DNA of 64,000 bases from Hyphomicrobiales bacterium (GCA_021775835.1 JAJFHC010000125.1:35936-99935); one strand, 5' to 3'; shown: positions 1 through 9,096, numbered from the stretch's first letter. Numbers and translations: made by a program. Notes: a model not told the origin generated them from the sequence alone.

Positions 1-672
1 GTAGCCGTGTCTTAGCGCCAGTTCCTTGACCAGGCTGCGAAACATGACGACCCGGTCGGCCGCCAGCAGAGCCTCGTCGTAACGGATGTTCACTTCGACC
101 TGGCCGGGTGCGTATTCCGGGTTGGATTGTTCGATCGGAATGCCCATCTCGTTGATCTGAATGCGGATCGGTCCAAGTACGTGTTCGAGTTCTGCTGCAC
201 GCGCGAGGGAGTAGACCTGAATACCGGAGTCCCGGGGCTGCTTGGTTTCCGGATCAAGCAGGTAGAATTCGAGTTCGGTGCCGACATTGACCGTGTAGCC
301 CATGGCCGTGGCCCGGGCGACCTGTGCTTCCAGGGCGCCGCGAGGGTCGATCGGCACCGGCTTGTGGTCCATGCCTTCCGCGCGTCCCATGCAGAAGGCG
401 ACGCCTTCTTCCCAGGGCACGGCCACCGGTTGGGTCGCAGGGAACATGTGCATGTCGGGGTAGCCGTTGTCGAAGTTCACATAGGGTGTGTCCCAGACGT
501 CGCTGGTCATGTCCAATGCATAGAGTGCGATCGAAAGGGCATTGCCGCCCTTGCAGATGGTTGGCCAGTGGCTCGCAGGAATCCGTTTGCCCCGCATGAT
601 GCCGTTGATGTCCGCCACCCCGAGGGCCACGGTGTGCGTACCCTCCGGCAATTTAGTCACGTCGCCTGCCAT
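1..672 (-). CDS. Glutamine-synthetase-family ligase, N-terminal part (gamma-glutamylamide synthetase / GlnT type)
   Basis: The reading frame is open from the ATG at 672 to the window edge, so 224 codons are seen and the C-terminus is missing. The translation starts MAGDVTKLPEGT and contains VADINGIMRGKRIP, a beta-grasp feature of the GlnT/PuuA/GmaS branch, and later GTELEFYLLD, the start of the catalytic domain with its metal-binding glutamates. The family joins ammonia or an amine to the gamma-carboxyl of glutamate using ATP. The gene is divergent from the flavin oxidase at 784 and shares an operator-like palindrome with it at 739-753. With the glxBCD/mgsABC-like genes nearby, a gamma-glutamylmethylamide synthetase or GlnT role is likely. 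The substrate is inferred; an ordinary glutamine synthetase III role is not excluded. Confidence 0.85.
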   Translation of the reverse strand, partial: MAGDVTKLPEGTHTVALGVADINGIMRGKRIPASHWPTICKGGNALSIALYALDMTSDVWDTPYVNFDNGYPDMHMFPATQPVAVPWEEGVAFCMGRAEGMDHKPVPIDPRGALEAQVARATAMGYTVNVGTELEFYLLDPETKQPRDSGIQVYSLARAAELEHVLGPIRIQINEMGIPIEQSNPEYAPGQVEVNIRYDEALLAADRVVMFRSLVKELALRHGY

Positions 673-738
673 TTCACTCCCCTGCTGTCGTTCCCGATCA
701 CCCTTAACCGCCGTTGTTCTTGTCGGCATTCTTTTCTT

Positions 739-753
739 TGTATACTGTATTCA
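739..753. promoter_or_regulatory. GntR operator copy 1 (TGTATACTGTATTCA)
   Basis: This 15-bp palindrome has one mismatch from TGTATACTGTATACA. It lies between the divergent ligase (start 672) and flavin oxidase (start 784). Three more copies occur at 5769, 10692 and 11239, always before genes of this cluster. It is most likely the binding site of the GntR/FCD protein encoded at 11278. Confidence 0.75.
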
Positions 754-783
754 AACATATCCATTTGCAAGGGGTAGTTTGAC

Positions 784-1929
784 ATGCCGCTCAAATCCGA
801 GGCCATAGTTGTCGGCGCTGGCATTGCCGGTGTCATGACGGCCCTCAGCCTCTTGAGAAAGGGCGCTTCTGTCACCCTGATCGACCGCTGGGAACCAGGT
901 CACCCCCGTGCTTCTTCCAGCGATTATAACCGCATCTTCCGCTCGATCCATGGCAAGGACGAATTCTACACCCGCTGGGTACGCGAAGCCCGGTTGCGCT
1001 GGATGGAACTGCAGGAGGAAGTTGGCTGCGAGCTGTATCACGAGTGCGGTGCTCTCATTCTGGCCGGAGAAGGCCATTCGGACTGGGAAGACGCCACGAT
1101 CGGGACTTTCGAGAAACTGGGTGTACCGCACTTCAAGATACCTCCTGATGAAGTCAGGGTCCGTTTTCCGCAGTTTTCCATCGAAAAAGTAGCCTACGGC
1201 CTGTTTGAGCCGGAAGCCGGCATGGTGATGTCGCACCGTGCAGTTGTCGAAACCGCCAAACTTTTCCAGCGCGAGGGTGGCCGGGTCCGGCGCGGTCATG
1301 TGACCTGCGACGACGCCGAACGGTTGCATCTGGACGGCAAGCCTCTCGAAGCCGATACAATCGTTGTCTGCACCGGGCCCTGGCTCGGTGAAATGTACCG
1401 CCGCACGATCCGGCCCATATCCAAGATCGTGCGCCAGAACATCATCTACACGTCGACACCAGACGCCGACACCACGTATGACGTCGGCAACATGCCTTGC
1501 TGGATCGATCACGGCTTTGGCGCCTACGGCATCCCGTCAATTGAAGGCCACGGCGTCAAGGCCGCGATCGCCTGGACCGAAGCGATCATCGACCTCGACA
1601 ACGACGAACGGGTTGTCGACGACGCAACCTTTACCCGCACCCGGCAATACCTTCACCATCGCCTGCCGGGGCTTGTGGGGCAGCGCGCAGTTGACCAGAA
1701 AGCCTGTCAGATCGCCATGACGCCGGACACGCACTTCATCCTCGATTTCCACCCTGAACATGAAAACGTCCTTCTGTCGGGAGGGTGTTCCGGCCATCTG
1801 TTCAAGCACGGTCCGGTCTACGGGGAATTTGCCGCCGGCGTGGCCCTGCGTGAATGGGGCACGGCAGATCGGTTCAAGATCGGTTCGAGGGGCACGTTGT
1901 CTTCGGGCGACTCACCATCGGGACGCTGA
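784..1929 (+). CDS. Sarcosine-oxidase-like FAD-dependent amine oxidase (DAO superfamily)
   Basis: This 381-residue protein has the N-terminal dinucleotide motif VVGAGIAGVMTAL, then an acidic/basic ribose-binding end (LIDRWEPGH). Near the C-terminus it has CQIAMTPDTHF and CSGHLFKHGP, which match monomeric sarcosine oxidase. Cys308 aligns with the cysteine that carries covalent 8-alpha-S-cysteinyl FAD in that family. Such enzymes oxidise N-methyl or secondary amino acids to an imine with release of hydrogen peroxide. The start has an AAGGGG ribosome site 8 bases upstream. It is followed 23 bases later by an SDR gene and faces the glutamate-ligase gene across a shared operator. Sarcosine, N-methyltryptophan and N-methylglutamate are all possible substrates; the sequence does not decide. 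Confidence 0.85.
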   Translation: MPLKSEAIVVGAGIAGVMTALSLLRKGASVTLIDRWEPGHPRASSSDYNRIFRSIHGKDEFYTRWVREARLRWMELQEEVGCELYHECGALILAGEGHSDWEDATIGTFEKLGVPHFKIPPDEVRVRFPQFSIEKVAYGLFEPEAGMVMSHRAVVETAKLFQREGGRVRRGHVTCDDAERLHLDGKPLEADTIVVCTGPWLGEMYRRTIRPISKIVRQNIIYTSTPDADTTYDVGNMPCWIDHGFGAYGIPSIEGHGVKAAIAWTEAIIDLDNDERVVDDATFTRTRQYLHHRLPGLVGQRAVDQKACQIAMTPDTHFILDFHPEHENVLLSGGCSGHLFKHGPVYGEFAAGVALREWGTADRFKIGSRGTLSSGDSPSGR

Positions 1930-1952
1930 GGTGCTAGGGAGCGGAAAGAACT

Positions 1953-2708
1953 ATGGAATTCAAGGGAAAGCGTGTCATCGTGACGGGCGCTTCGCGCGGC
2001 ATCGGGCTCGCAACCGCAAAGGCGTTTCTGGCGGCAGGCGCTTCGGTGGCGGTAAACGGAACGTCTCCTGGGAGCGTTGAAAAGGCTGTCGCGGACCTCG
2101 GCGGCGGAGACAACCTGATCGCCGCCCCCGGCGATGTGTCCGACGCTGCCTCGGGCGAGAAAATGGTTTCCCGGGCCATCGAACAACTGGGCGGCCTCGA
2201 CGTCCTGGTCAACAATGCAGGCGTGTTTCACAAAGGGTCCATGGCAGACACCCTCGAAGCCGCTTGGGACCGGGTTCTCGATACCAACCTCAAGGGCACG
2301 TTCTTCTGCAGCCGGGCGGCTCTGCCGGCCCTGACCAAATCGAAAGGCTCGATCGTCCATGTGGCCTCTGAATCCGGCATCAACGGATACGGCAATACGA
2401 CAGCCTACTGCGCATCCAAGGGAGCGGTCGTGAATCTCACGCGCGCCATGGCCATGGAACTTGCCCCGGACATACGGGTCAATTGCGTATGCCCGGGCGT
2501 TGTCGAGACCGACATGGCCCGCGCCGGATTTGCCATCGATGGAGATGAAGACGCCGGCATGCGCCAGCAAGCAAGTCAATACCCCGTCGGACGCATCGGT
2601 ACGGTAGACGAGGTCGCCACGGCAATTCTCTATCTGGCGTCGGAAGCGGCCGGTTTCATCAACGGCATCGCCCTGCCCATGGAGGGCGGGGCCACCGTCG
2701 GAAAATGA
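1953..2708 (+). CDS. SDR-family NAD(P)-dependent oxidoreductase
   Basis: A classical short-chain dehydrogenase of 251 residues. It shows the cofactor motif TGASRGIG, NNAGV, the catalytic serine region ASESG and YCASKG with the Tyr-x3-Lys pair. The length is normal for the family. The start is preceded by GGAGCGGAAAG. It follows the amine-oxidase gene with only 23 bases between them, so the two are probably co-transcribed from the promoter with the operator at 739. A role in oxidising or reducing the carbonyl product of the oxidase is an inference; classical SDRs vary too much for substrate prediction. It converges with the glxD-like gene, 3 bases away. Confidence 0.85.
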   Translation: MEFKGKRVIVTGASRGIGLATAKAFLAAGASVAVNGTSPGSVEKAVADLGGGDNLIAAPGDVSDAASGEKMVSRAIEQLGGLDVLVNNAGVFHKGSMADTLEAAWDRVLDTNLKGTFFCSRAALPALTKSKGSIVHVASESGINGYGNTTAYCASKGAVVNLTRAMAMELAPDIRVNCVCPGVVETDMARAGFAIDGDEDAGMRQQASQYPVGRIGTVDEVATAILYLASEAAGFINGIALPMEGGATVGK

Positions 2709-2711
2709 AAC

Positions 2712-4133
2712 CTACCAGTTGAATTCCCGGTCGATGCCCGCAAGCTTTACGCCCGTGAAGGCCGAGGCCTCCAGGGATAAGGCCCGCAGGTCTTCCACTT
2801 CCAGGTTGTGTACCGTCGACTTGCCGCACGACTTTGCAAGCAAGGTCACTTCCATTGTCATGGCGGTGAGGAACCGGGCGACCCGTTCGGCGCCGGCGGC
2901 CACGTCCATGCGTTTTTCCAGTTCTGGATCCTGCGTCGTCACACCCACCGGACACAGGCCGGTGTGGCAGTGGTGACACTTGCCCGGTGCGGTTCCAAGC
3001 TTGGCATAATCGTCTTCGTACCGCGGCGTGTTGCAGCCCAGAGCCATCATCGCGGCGTTGCCGATCATGACCGCGTCCGCGCCCAGCGCCAGGCACTTGG
3101 CCGCATCGACGCCGGAGCGTATACCGCCGGCCGCAACAAGCGAGACCTTGCCGGTCATGCCGCAGTCATCGAGCGCTTCACGTGCCGCCCTGATGGCGGT
3201 CATGGTCGGGATGCCGGTGTGGTTGAGCAGCAATTCCGGCGAGGCGCCAGTGCCGCCTTCGGCGCCATCCACGACCACAATGTCGGCGCCGGCCTTGGCA
3301 GCGATGGCCACGTCATAACGGGGTCTGGTTGCGCCCATCTTGACGATGATCGGCACCTTGTAGTCGGTCGCAAGACGCAGTTCCTCGACCTTGACCTGCA
3401 TGTCGTCGGCGCCGAGAAAGTCGGGATGGCGCACCGTGGAACGCTGGTCTACGCCGATCGGCAATGACCGCATTTTCGCTACTCTGTCCGAGACCTTCAT
3501 GCCCAGCAGCAAACCGCCCGTGCCGGGTTTTGCGCCCTGGCCGACGGCAATTTCGATGGCGTCCGCACGCCGTAGATGATCCAGATCCAGCATGTAGCGT
3601 GACGGTGTCATCTGGTAGACGAGTTTGTCGGAGGCCTCCCGTTCGTCCTCGAGCATGCCGCCTTCGCCGGTGCAGGTCATCGAACCGACTTTCGAGGCAC
3701 CGTACCCGAGTGCGGCCTTGGCGTTTGCGGAAAGTGCTCCGAACGACATCGACCCGATGTAGATCGGAATATCGAGCTCCAGCGGATGTTCAACCAGCCC
3801 TGAACCGCCACCCAGAACAGTCCGGCTGTCGCAGCTTTCACGATAACCCTCGAGCGGCAGCCGCGTCATGGTCGCCGGGACAAAAGTCAGATCGTCGAAT
3901 GTCGGCAGGCTCTTGTTGAATGAATTGTAGCCACGCACCTGGTACCGCCCAAGCTGGGACAGGGCATGCACTTCCGAAATTGCTTCCGGCGTCCAGCGCG
4001 CGGAGCCGCCCTTCTCATAGGATGAAGGAACACCTGGAGGACGCCCCTCGATAGCGCCGTCCCTGAAGGAAACATCTTCTTCGCTGGGAGCGTCAAACGG
4101 ATACTGATAGGGGGTATTCAGATCATCAGCCAT
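2712..4133 (-). CDS. glxD: FMN-binding glutamate-synthase-like protein (GlxD / N-methylglutamate synthase subunit C)
   Basis: A 473-residue protein equivalent to the FMN domain of glutamate synthase. It contains PIYIGSMSFGALS, GQGAKPGTGG and VVVDGAEGGTGASPE of the flavin barrel, then GKCHHCHTGLCPVGV with three cysteines for the Fe-S cluster next to the flavin. In the glx and mgs systems this subunit works with the amidotransferase and GXGXG subunits encoded directly upstream. The N-methylglutamate synthase form makes N-methylglutamate from methylamine and glutamate. The start at 4133 overlaps the upstream gene end by 16 bases, so translation is coupled. The family is clear; the choice between the GlxD and MgsC roles rests on context. 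Confidence 0.88.
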   Translation of the reverse strand: MADDLNTPYQYPFDAPSEEDVSFRDGAIEGRPPGVPSSYEKGGSARWTPEAISEVHALSQLGRYQVRGYNSFNKSLPTFDDLTFVPATMTRLPLEGYRESCDSRTVLGGGSGLVEHPLELDIPIYIGSMSFGALSANAKAALGYGASKVGSMTCTGEGGMLEDEREASDKLVYQMTPSRYMLDLDHLRRADAIEIAVGQGAKPGTGGLLLGMKVSDRVAKMRSLPIGVDQRSTVRHPDFLGADDMQVKVEELRLATDYKVPIIVKMGATRPRYDVAIAAKAGADIVVVDGAEGGTGASPELLLNHTGIPTMTAIRAAREALDDCGMTGKVSLVAAGGIRSGVDAAKCLALGADAVMIGNAAMMALGCNTPRYEDDYAKLGTAPGKCHHCHTGLCPVGVTTQDPELEKRMDVAAGAERVARFLTAMTMEVTLLAKSCGKSTVHNLEVEDLRALSLEASAFTGVKLAGIDREFNW

Positions 4134-4810
4134 GCATTCGCATCCCTGCTTTCAAAGTGCCAAAGTTTTTCAGCAGATACGATCTTCTGCCAGTCACGGG
4201 CGGTGTCGTTGATGCCACGGCTTTTCAATAGGTCCTCGATCGAGGCGACTTCCTCGGGCGTCGGTTCGACCACCTTGCTGTCGACGCCCAGAGACTTGAT
4301 CGGGCCGGCCACCCAGACCTCACCGCCCCAGAGGCTGTCGGCACAGGCATCGTCCGCACCGCCCAGGGCGATGATCCGTCCGGCATGGGCCATGAAGCCC
4401 GAGAGATAGCCGATCTTGCCCTCGACAATGATGTCGCCGCCTTTCATGGCAACGCCGCACCGCGGTCCGGCATCGCCCTTGACGTGGATGACGCCGCCAA
4501 GCATCGAGGCGCCGCATGACATGCCGGCATAGCCGCCTACCGTGATATCTCCACTGGCCATTGCTTCGCCCACGCCCCATCCGGCGTTGCGTTCTATGTC
4601 AATCGTCGCCCCGTTATTCAGGCCACCGCAGTAATATCCAACGCTACCTTCGAAATGCAGGGACGCGCCCGCCGGCAGGCCAACCCCCAGATTGTGCCGT
4701 GAGCGGGTGTCGCGCAGGGTCAGGTGGCCACCGGCATTGGCGGTCGCCTGGATTTCAGTATGCACTTCCCTGATCGGCCGGTCTGCGACAGTGATGATGG
4801 TGTCACTCAT
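4118..4810 (-). CDS. glxC: GXGXG-domain protein (GlxC / N-methylglutamate synthase subunit B)
   Basis: This 230-residue protein is built around the right-handed beta-helix that forms the C-terminal domain of large glutamate synthase subunits. Repeated G-x-G-x-G strands are visible between about residues 70 and 165, such as GDITVGGYAGMSCG and GDIIVEGKIGYLSG. As a free-standing subunit it bridges the amidotransferase (4807-5751) and FMN (2712-4133) partners. Its ATG overlaps the stop of the upstream gene as ATGA, and its own 3' end overlaps the next start. The order amidotransferase, GXGXG, FMN subunit is that of glxBCD and mgsABC. Confidence 0.87.
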   Translation of the reverse strand: MSDTIITVADRPIREVHTEIQATANAGGHLTLRDTRSRHNLGVGLPAGASLHFEGSVGYYCGGLNNGATIDIERNAGWGVGEAMASGDITVGGYAGMSCGASMLGGVIHVKGDAGPRCGVAMKGGDIIVEGKIGYLSGFMAHAGRIIALGGADDACADSLWGGEVWVAGPIKSLGVDSKVVEPTPEEVASIEDLLKSRGINDTARDWQKIVSAEKLWHFESRDANAWLMI

Positions 4811-5751
4811 GCCGCTGCTCTTTGCTCTCCGACGGCCCAGGTGTTCATCAAGCTTGGGCCGTCATAATTGATGATATCGACTTCGCCGGGACAGACCTTG
4901 CGTACGGCCTGTTCTTCTGTTGCGGCCGCCAGCGTGCCGTTTTCTTCCACGGTCACCAGCGGTTTCATGGCAAAGCGGTCCTTGGCAAACCCCATGCTGT
5001 CGAGGTTCGAAATCAGATAGGTAAAAACGCCGTCGATCGACGTGATCGACTTCTTGAGCGCCTGTTCCTGTGTAAGTCCCTTGCTCATCTGATCGGAAAT
5101 CCAGACCGCAATCAACTCACTGTCGTTCTGGGTCATGAAACGGTATCCGGCTCTCTCCAGACGTTCGCGCCAGGTGAAATAGTCCGTGATTTGACCGTTG
5201 TGGACGATGGCCACATCGGGGAACGGCCGCGCCCAGAAAGGGTGGCTCGCTGTTGGCGACACATCGGATTCCGTCGCCAGTCGCGCATGTCCCAAACCGT
5301 GCGTACCGATCATGTCGCGCACATTGTGCTTGTCCGCGACCTCTTCAGCACCGCCCAGGTCCTTGATGATTTCCAGTGACCGGCCCACCGACTGGACTTC
5401 AATTCGTTCGGCGATCATGTCGGTCTGTTTTGTCCAGGCCTCCATTGACCCGGGCACCTTGATCGTCACGCGCACGGTTGCATGCGGCGTCCTGGCATCA
5501 TCCCACGTCGGATCGCTCAGAAAATCGGAGTCATTCGCCCGCAGGATTTCGAGAAAGTCCTCCAGATCCTTCGACAGGCCAGCCCGATCCCGAACCATCG
5601 CCCGGACAACATAGCCCTCATCGAGATGAGGCCCATAGACCGCGAAGCCCGTTGAATCGGCACCTCTGTGCCGTTGCGCCTCCATCAGGTCAACAAGCTC
5701 GTTGCCGACCCGTCCGGAGCTGCTCAAAATTCGTCCTGCTATGCCACACAT
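4807..5751 (-). CDS. glxB: Class II glutamine amidotransferase-like subunit (GlxB / N-methylglutamate synthase subunit A)
   Basis: The start is placed at 5751, not further upstream, because this gives MCGIAG: after removal of Met the cysteine becomes the N-terminal nucleophile of class II amidotransferases. AAGGAG stands 10 bases upstream. The 314-residue protein also has QRHRGADSTGF and VHNGQITDY, typical of the Ntn-hydrolase fold. It is the first gene of the glxBCD-like set, and its promoter region carries a perfect copy of the GntR palindrome (5769-5783), only 18 bases before the start. That geometry suggests direct repression, separately from the liv genes upstream. Confidence 0.88.
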   Translation of the reverse strand: MCGIAGRILSSSGRVGNELVDLMEAQRHRGADSTGFAVYGPHLDEGYVVRAMVRDRAGLSKDLEDFLEILRANDSDFLSDPTWDDARTPHATVRVTIKVPGSMEAWTKQTDMIAERIEVQSVGRSLEIIKDLGGAEEVADKHNVRDMIGTHGLGHARLATESDVSPTASHPFWARPFPDVAIVHNGQITDYFTWRERLERAGYRFMTQNDSELIAVWISDQMSKGLTQEQALKKSITSIDGVFTYLISNLDSMGFAKDRFAMKPLVTVEENGTLAAATEEQAVRKVCPGEVDIINYDGPSLMNTWAVGEQRAAA

Positions 5752-5768
5752 GAGTTCATGGCTCCTTT

Positions 5769-5783
5769 TGTATACTGTATACA
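5769..5783. promoter_or_regulatory. GntR operator copy 2 (perfect palindrome)
   Basis: TGTATAC-T-GTATACA is a perfect 15-bp inverted repeat. It lies in the 69-base gap between the livF-like gene and the glxB-like gene and touches the ribosome site of the latter. It suggests an internal promoter or a roadblock for the distal half of the operon. Confidence 0.8.
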
Positions 5784-5820
5784 GTAATCGCAATACCCCT
5801 ATTCCTCAAGCCCCGAATGT

Positions 5821-6567
5821 TCAGGAACCGAAATAGGCTTCCTTGATATGGTCCTCGCCCTTCAGTTCCTCTGCCGTGCCGCTCAGCCGGATTTCGCCGG
5901 TCTCCAGTACGTAGATGTGCTGGGCCAGACTCATGGTGAAATTGACGTTCTGTTCGGTAATGATGATGGTCAGGCCGGTTTCCTCGTTCAACCGGCGCAG
6001 AGCGGCTGCAATGTCGAGGCACACTTTTGGTGAGAGGCCTATGGTCGGTTCATCCACCAGCAATAATGTGGGGCTGGTCATGAGGGCGCGGCCCAGCGAC
6101 ACCATCTGGCGCTCGCCTCCGCTCTGGGTCCCAGTTTCCTGAGCCTGTCGCTGTTCAAGCACCGGGAATAGGTCAAACACCAGCCGCAGGTTTTCATCGA
6201 CTTTGTCACGCGACGTATAGGCGCCCACAAGCAGGTTTTCCTTCACCCCCATGTAGGGAAACAGATTGCCGCGTTCGGGTGCATAACCGATGCCGGCCTT
6301 CACATTCTGTGCGGGGGTCCGGCTGGATATGTCGGTGCCGTCGAAACGGACCTGACCGGTCGTCGTGGTCATGCCCATGATTGAATCGAGCAGCGTCGAT
6401 TTACCGGCACCGTTCGGACCGATAATGCCGATGATCTTGCCCGGTTCGATTTCCAGGGAAACGCCATGCAACGCACGGGCCTTACCATAGAATGCTTCGA
6501 GATTTGAGATTTCCAGGAGCGCCATGTTCTGTTTCGCAAGGTTTGCAACACGCTTGTCGTGTGTCAC
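5821..6567 (-). CDS. Branched-chain amino acid-type ABC transporter ATP-binding protein (LivF-like)
   Basis: An ATPase of up to 248 residues with Walker A GPNGAGKST, signature SGGERQMVSLGRAL and Walker B TLLLVDEPTIG, followed by the LivF-type QNVNF segment. The GTG at 6567 overlaps the upstream stop as GTGA and has AGGAGG upstream; an ATG at 6525 (MALLEISNLEAFYG) is an alternative that fits homologue length slightly better. It would pair with the LivG-like ATPase encoded just upstream to drive the HAAT-family importer. The substrate is not readable from the ATPase. Confidence 0.87.
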   Translation of the reverse strand: MTHDKRVANLAKQNMALLEISNLEAFYGKARALHGVSLEIEPGKIIGIIGPNGAGKSTLLDSIMGMTTTTGQVRFDGTDISSRTPAQNVKAGIGYAPERGNLFPYMGVKENLLVGAYTSRDKVDENLRLVFDLFPVLEQRQAQETGTQSGGERQMVSLGRALMTSPTLLLVDEPTIGLSPKVCLDIAAALRRLNEETGLTIIITEQNVNFTMSLAQHIYVLETGEIRLSGTAEELKGEDHIKEAYFGS

Positions 6568-7292
6568 TGGCCCAGATACGCCTCCTGTACGCTTTTATCC
6601 CCAATCACTTCGTCAAAAGTCCCTTCGGCGAGGGTCGCCCCGAACGACATCGCCACCACCCGGTCGACCAGAGGCGCCAGCGACCGCAGGTCGTGGCTGA
6701 CGATAACGTAGGTCAGTCCCTCTTTTCTCTTTTCCTTCAGGAGATCCGAAATCTGGCTGATCTCACCGACTGTCAAGCCGGCAAAGACTTCGTCAAGCAG
6801 TAGCAGTTTTGGATCCGCCGCAATGGTTCTGGCCAGCTCCAGCCGGCGCAGGTCGCCCATCGACAATTCGCTGGGGTACTGATTGAATTCGCGGTCGCCG
6901 AAGCCGACGCTGCGGGCGATTTCCATTTCGCGTTCCACATCGGGAGACTTCCCGATCATGGCGCGCAGGCTGTCCGGCATCATGCCGACCTGAATATTGC
7001 CCGATACGGGCATCTCGTGGAACGGCCGGGGCACCTGATAGGTGCGTACGATACCGCGTTTCACCCGTTCGTGGGTTGGCTGCCGGGAAATCTCCTCGCC
7101 CTTGAAATGGATTTCGCCTGCTGTCTGTTTGAGTTCGGCCATGATGAGATTGAAAATTGTGGTCTTGCCCGCGCCATTGGGGCCGATCAGGCCCAGCGAC
7201 TCGCCTTCATTCACGTGAAACGAGATGTCGTTGACCGCGATCAGACCGCCAAAGCGCTTGTTCAGCCGCTTGATTTCCAGAAGCGGGGTCAT
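6564..7292 (-). CDS. Branched-chain amino acid-type ABC transporter ATP-binding protein (LivG-like)
   Basis: A 242-residue ATPase with [12 protein letters not shown], a slightly unusual signature (LSMGDLRRLELAR instead of the common LSYG/QQR form) and KLLLLDEVFAGL. The LivG family is marked by the long insert between Walker A and signature, here with VRTYQVPRPF. Its ATG overlaps the permease stop as ATGA, so the importer genes are translationally coupled. Confidence 0.87.
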   Translation of the reverse strand: MTPLLEIKRLNKRFGGLIAVNDISFHVNEGESLGLIGPNGAGKTTIFNLIMAELKQTAGEIHFKGEEISRQPTHERVKRGIVRTYQVPRPFHEMPVSGNIQVGMMPDSLRAMIGKSPDVEREMEIARSVGFGDREFNQYPSELSMGDLRRLELARTIAADPKLLLLDEVFAGLTVGEISQISDLLKEKRKEGLTYVIVSHDLRSLAPLVDRVVAMSFGATLAEGTFDEVIGDKSVQEAYLGQ

Positions 7293-8242
7293 GACCTGGC
7301 ACTCTTCGTGAGTGACCCGTAAAGCCTCTGGATGATGTTGATCAAACCCTTCGGCTCGAACACATACACGACGAGAGCGATCAGCCCGTAGATGAAATAC
7401 CGCTCGGTCCCAGGGATATATGGCCTCAGGTACTCGAGCAGGAAAGTGAGGAAGAAGGCGCCGAGGATCGGGCCGATGATCGTCGAGGCTCCGCCCAGCA
7501 GAGCCGCGATCAGGATCGTGAAGAGGAAGTTGATATCAAAAATATTGCGCGGGGCGATCGATCCCAGGTAGTGGACATAGAGTGCACCGCCGATACCGGC
7601 CACGAATGCACTGAGCATGAAGGCGAACAGTTTCAACTTTGTCGTGTTCAACCCGCTGCTCTTGACCGCGTCCTCGTCCATGCGAATAGCACTCAATGCC
7701 GTGCCTACCCGGGTTCGTACGATCAGCCAAAGACCGAGGCCCAGAACGAACATCACGCAAAACGAAATGTAGTAGTTGGGTATGGCACCCGAGGCCAACG
7801 TAGGAATTCCTGACAGACCGCGCGTACCGCCGGTTATGTCGGGGCGCACGACCTGGGTGAGTTGGTACATGAGCTCCATGAAAGCCAGCGTCACCAGTGC
7901 AAAATAGGTACCCCTGATCCGCAGCGCCGGGAGGAAGAAAAGCGTACCGCCAATCATTGTCGCCACGACAGCGGCCGGAATGCTCAGGTACAGTGGCAGG
8001 GCGAGGTGGTAGGTCAGCATGGCGGTGGTATAGCCGGCGATGCCGATCAGGAAGGGATGGCCGAAACTGATGTAACCGGTGCGTCCCGACAGCACGTCCC
8101 AGCTCATGGCGAAGATGGCAAGGTAATTTGCGAAAATCATGATCCGCAGGTCGCCTGATCGTGCAAACAGGGGCATGGCCAGCATCACGACCGCGAACAG
8201 CGCCCACCCCATCAAGGGCTTTGTCAATGTGCCCTGCCCCAT
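7289..8242 (-). CDS. Branched-chain amino acid-type ABC transporter permease (LivM-like)
   Basis: The start chosen is ATG 8242 (MGQGTLTKPLMGW). The frame stays open upstream, but the added residues are a low-complexity Arg/Gly/His run that is the shadow of livH. From 8242 the product is 317 residues with about eight to ten hydrophobic segments and the LivM-type stretch LSGRTGYISFGHPF after the first helices. It follows livH by 2 bases. It forms the membrane channel with the LivH-like protein. Confidence 0.86.
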   Translation of the reverse strand: MGQGTLTKPLMGWALFAVVMLAMPLFARSGDLRIMIFANYLAIFAMSWDVLSGRTGYISFGHPFLIGIAGYTTAMLTYHLALPLYLSIPAAVVATMIGGTLFFLPALRIRGTYFALVTLAFMELMYQLTQVVRPDITGGTRGLSGIPTLASGAIPNYYISFCVMFVLGLGLWLIVRTRVGTALSAIRMDEDAVKSSGLNTTKLKLFAFMLSAFVAGIGGALYVHYLGSIAPRNIFDINFLFTILIAALLGGASTIIGPILGAFFLTFLLEYLRPYIPGTERYFIYGLIALVVYVFEPKGLINIIQRLYGSLTKSARS

Positions 8243-8244
8243 GC

Positions 8245-9096
8245 CTAGAGCTCCTCCTTGCCGAAGAGACCTTTGGGTGTGACCACCAGGACGATGATGA
8301 TCAGGGCCATGGTGAACACACCGCGCAGCTCCGCCGCAATCAGGGAGGTCGTGATGGTTTCCATGAAACCGATGATGTGCGCTACAATCAGGCTGCCGAC
8401 GATGCTGCCGATGCCACCGATCACGACAACCGCCACCGCGATGATCAGGGGGGCGACCCACATGGCCGGATCCAGCTGGGTGTAGGTGGCGAAGAACACC
8501 CCGGCAACGGCGCCCAACCCGCCGGAAATCGCCCAGGTCACCATGCTGATGCGGCGCGGATCGACCCCGGAAACCATGGCGCCCTTTCGATCCATGGAGA
8601 CCGCCTGGATGGCCCGGCCCAGATGGGTCTTGCGCACGAAGACCAGAAGGCCGCCGAGGATGAACCAACTGGCCACCGTCGCCAGGAGAATGTTGTAGGT
8701 GACTGTGATGCCTTCAACGCGCCAGACCCCGTTGACCAGGGGCCACATGGTCCGTGACGACGCGGAGAAGGTTATGATGATGAGAGACTGCATGACGACA
8801 GCCAGGATCAGCGTTGAGATCTCCACCGCTACCGGGTCGTTCTCCAGACGCCGCACCAGGAACTGATAGGTCGCCACCGCGAAGGCGACGCCGGCCGCCA
8901 CGGCAAAGAAAAATCCGACAATCTTGGGAAAATGCATCACCTGGACGGCCTGGTAATAGGCATAACCGCCAACCATGATGTAGATGCCGTAGGACAGGTT
9001 GAGCACCCGTCCGACGCTGAAGATCATGGTGAAGCCTACAGCGATCAGCGCATAAAGACCGCTCAGCAGAAGGCCTTGTATGATGATTTGGGCCAT
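8245..9096 (-). CDS. Branched-chain amino acid-type ABC transporter permease (LivH-like)
   Basis: A hydrophobic 283-residue protein. It begins MAQIIIQGLLLSGLYALIAVG and contains AVSMDRKGAMVSGVDP, a variant of the LivH cytoplasmic loop, and a GGIGSIVGS segment. About eight membrane segments are visible. It sits 203 bases downstream of the binding-protein gene, and the gap holds a strong hairpin that could keep expression of the membrane genes below that of the binding protein. Confidence 0.87.
   Translation of the reverse strand: MAQIIIQGLLLSGLYALIAVGFTMIFSVGRVLNLSYGIYIMVGGYAYYQAVQVMHFPKIVGFFFAVAAGVAFAVATYQFLVRRLENDPVAVEISTLILAVVMQSLIIITFSASSRTMWPLVNGVWRVEGITVTYNILLATVASWFILGGLLVFVRKTHLGRAIQAVSMDRKGAMVSGVDPRRISMVTWAISGGLGAVAGVFFATYTQLDPAMWVAPLIIAVAVVVIGGIGSIVGSLIVAHIIGFMETITTSLIAAELRGVFTMALIIIVLVVTPKGLFGKEEL

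Noticed and set aside
127..777. A 216-codon plus-strand frame opposite the glutamine-synthetase-like gene
   Set aside because: It is antisense to a clearly homologous ligase and its translation has no recognisable motif.
1818..2579. A 253-codon minus-strand frame
   Set aside because: It lies fully inside the SDR gene at 1953-2708 and has no domain similarity.
8243..8668. Upstream extension of the LivM-like reading frame
   Set aside because: The added residues are Arg/Gly/His-rich antisense-like noise and overlap the livH gene; the ATG at 8242 follows livH by 2 bases.
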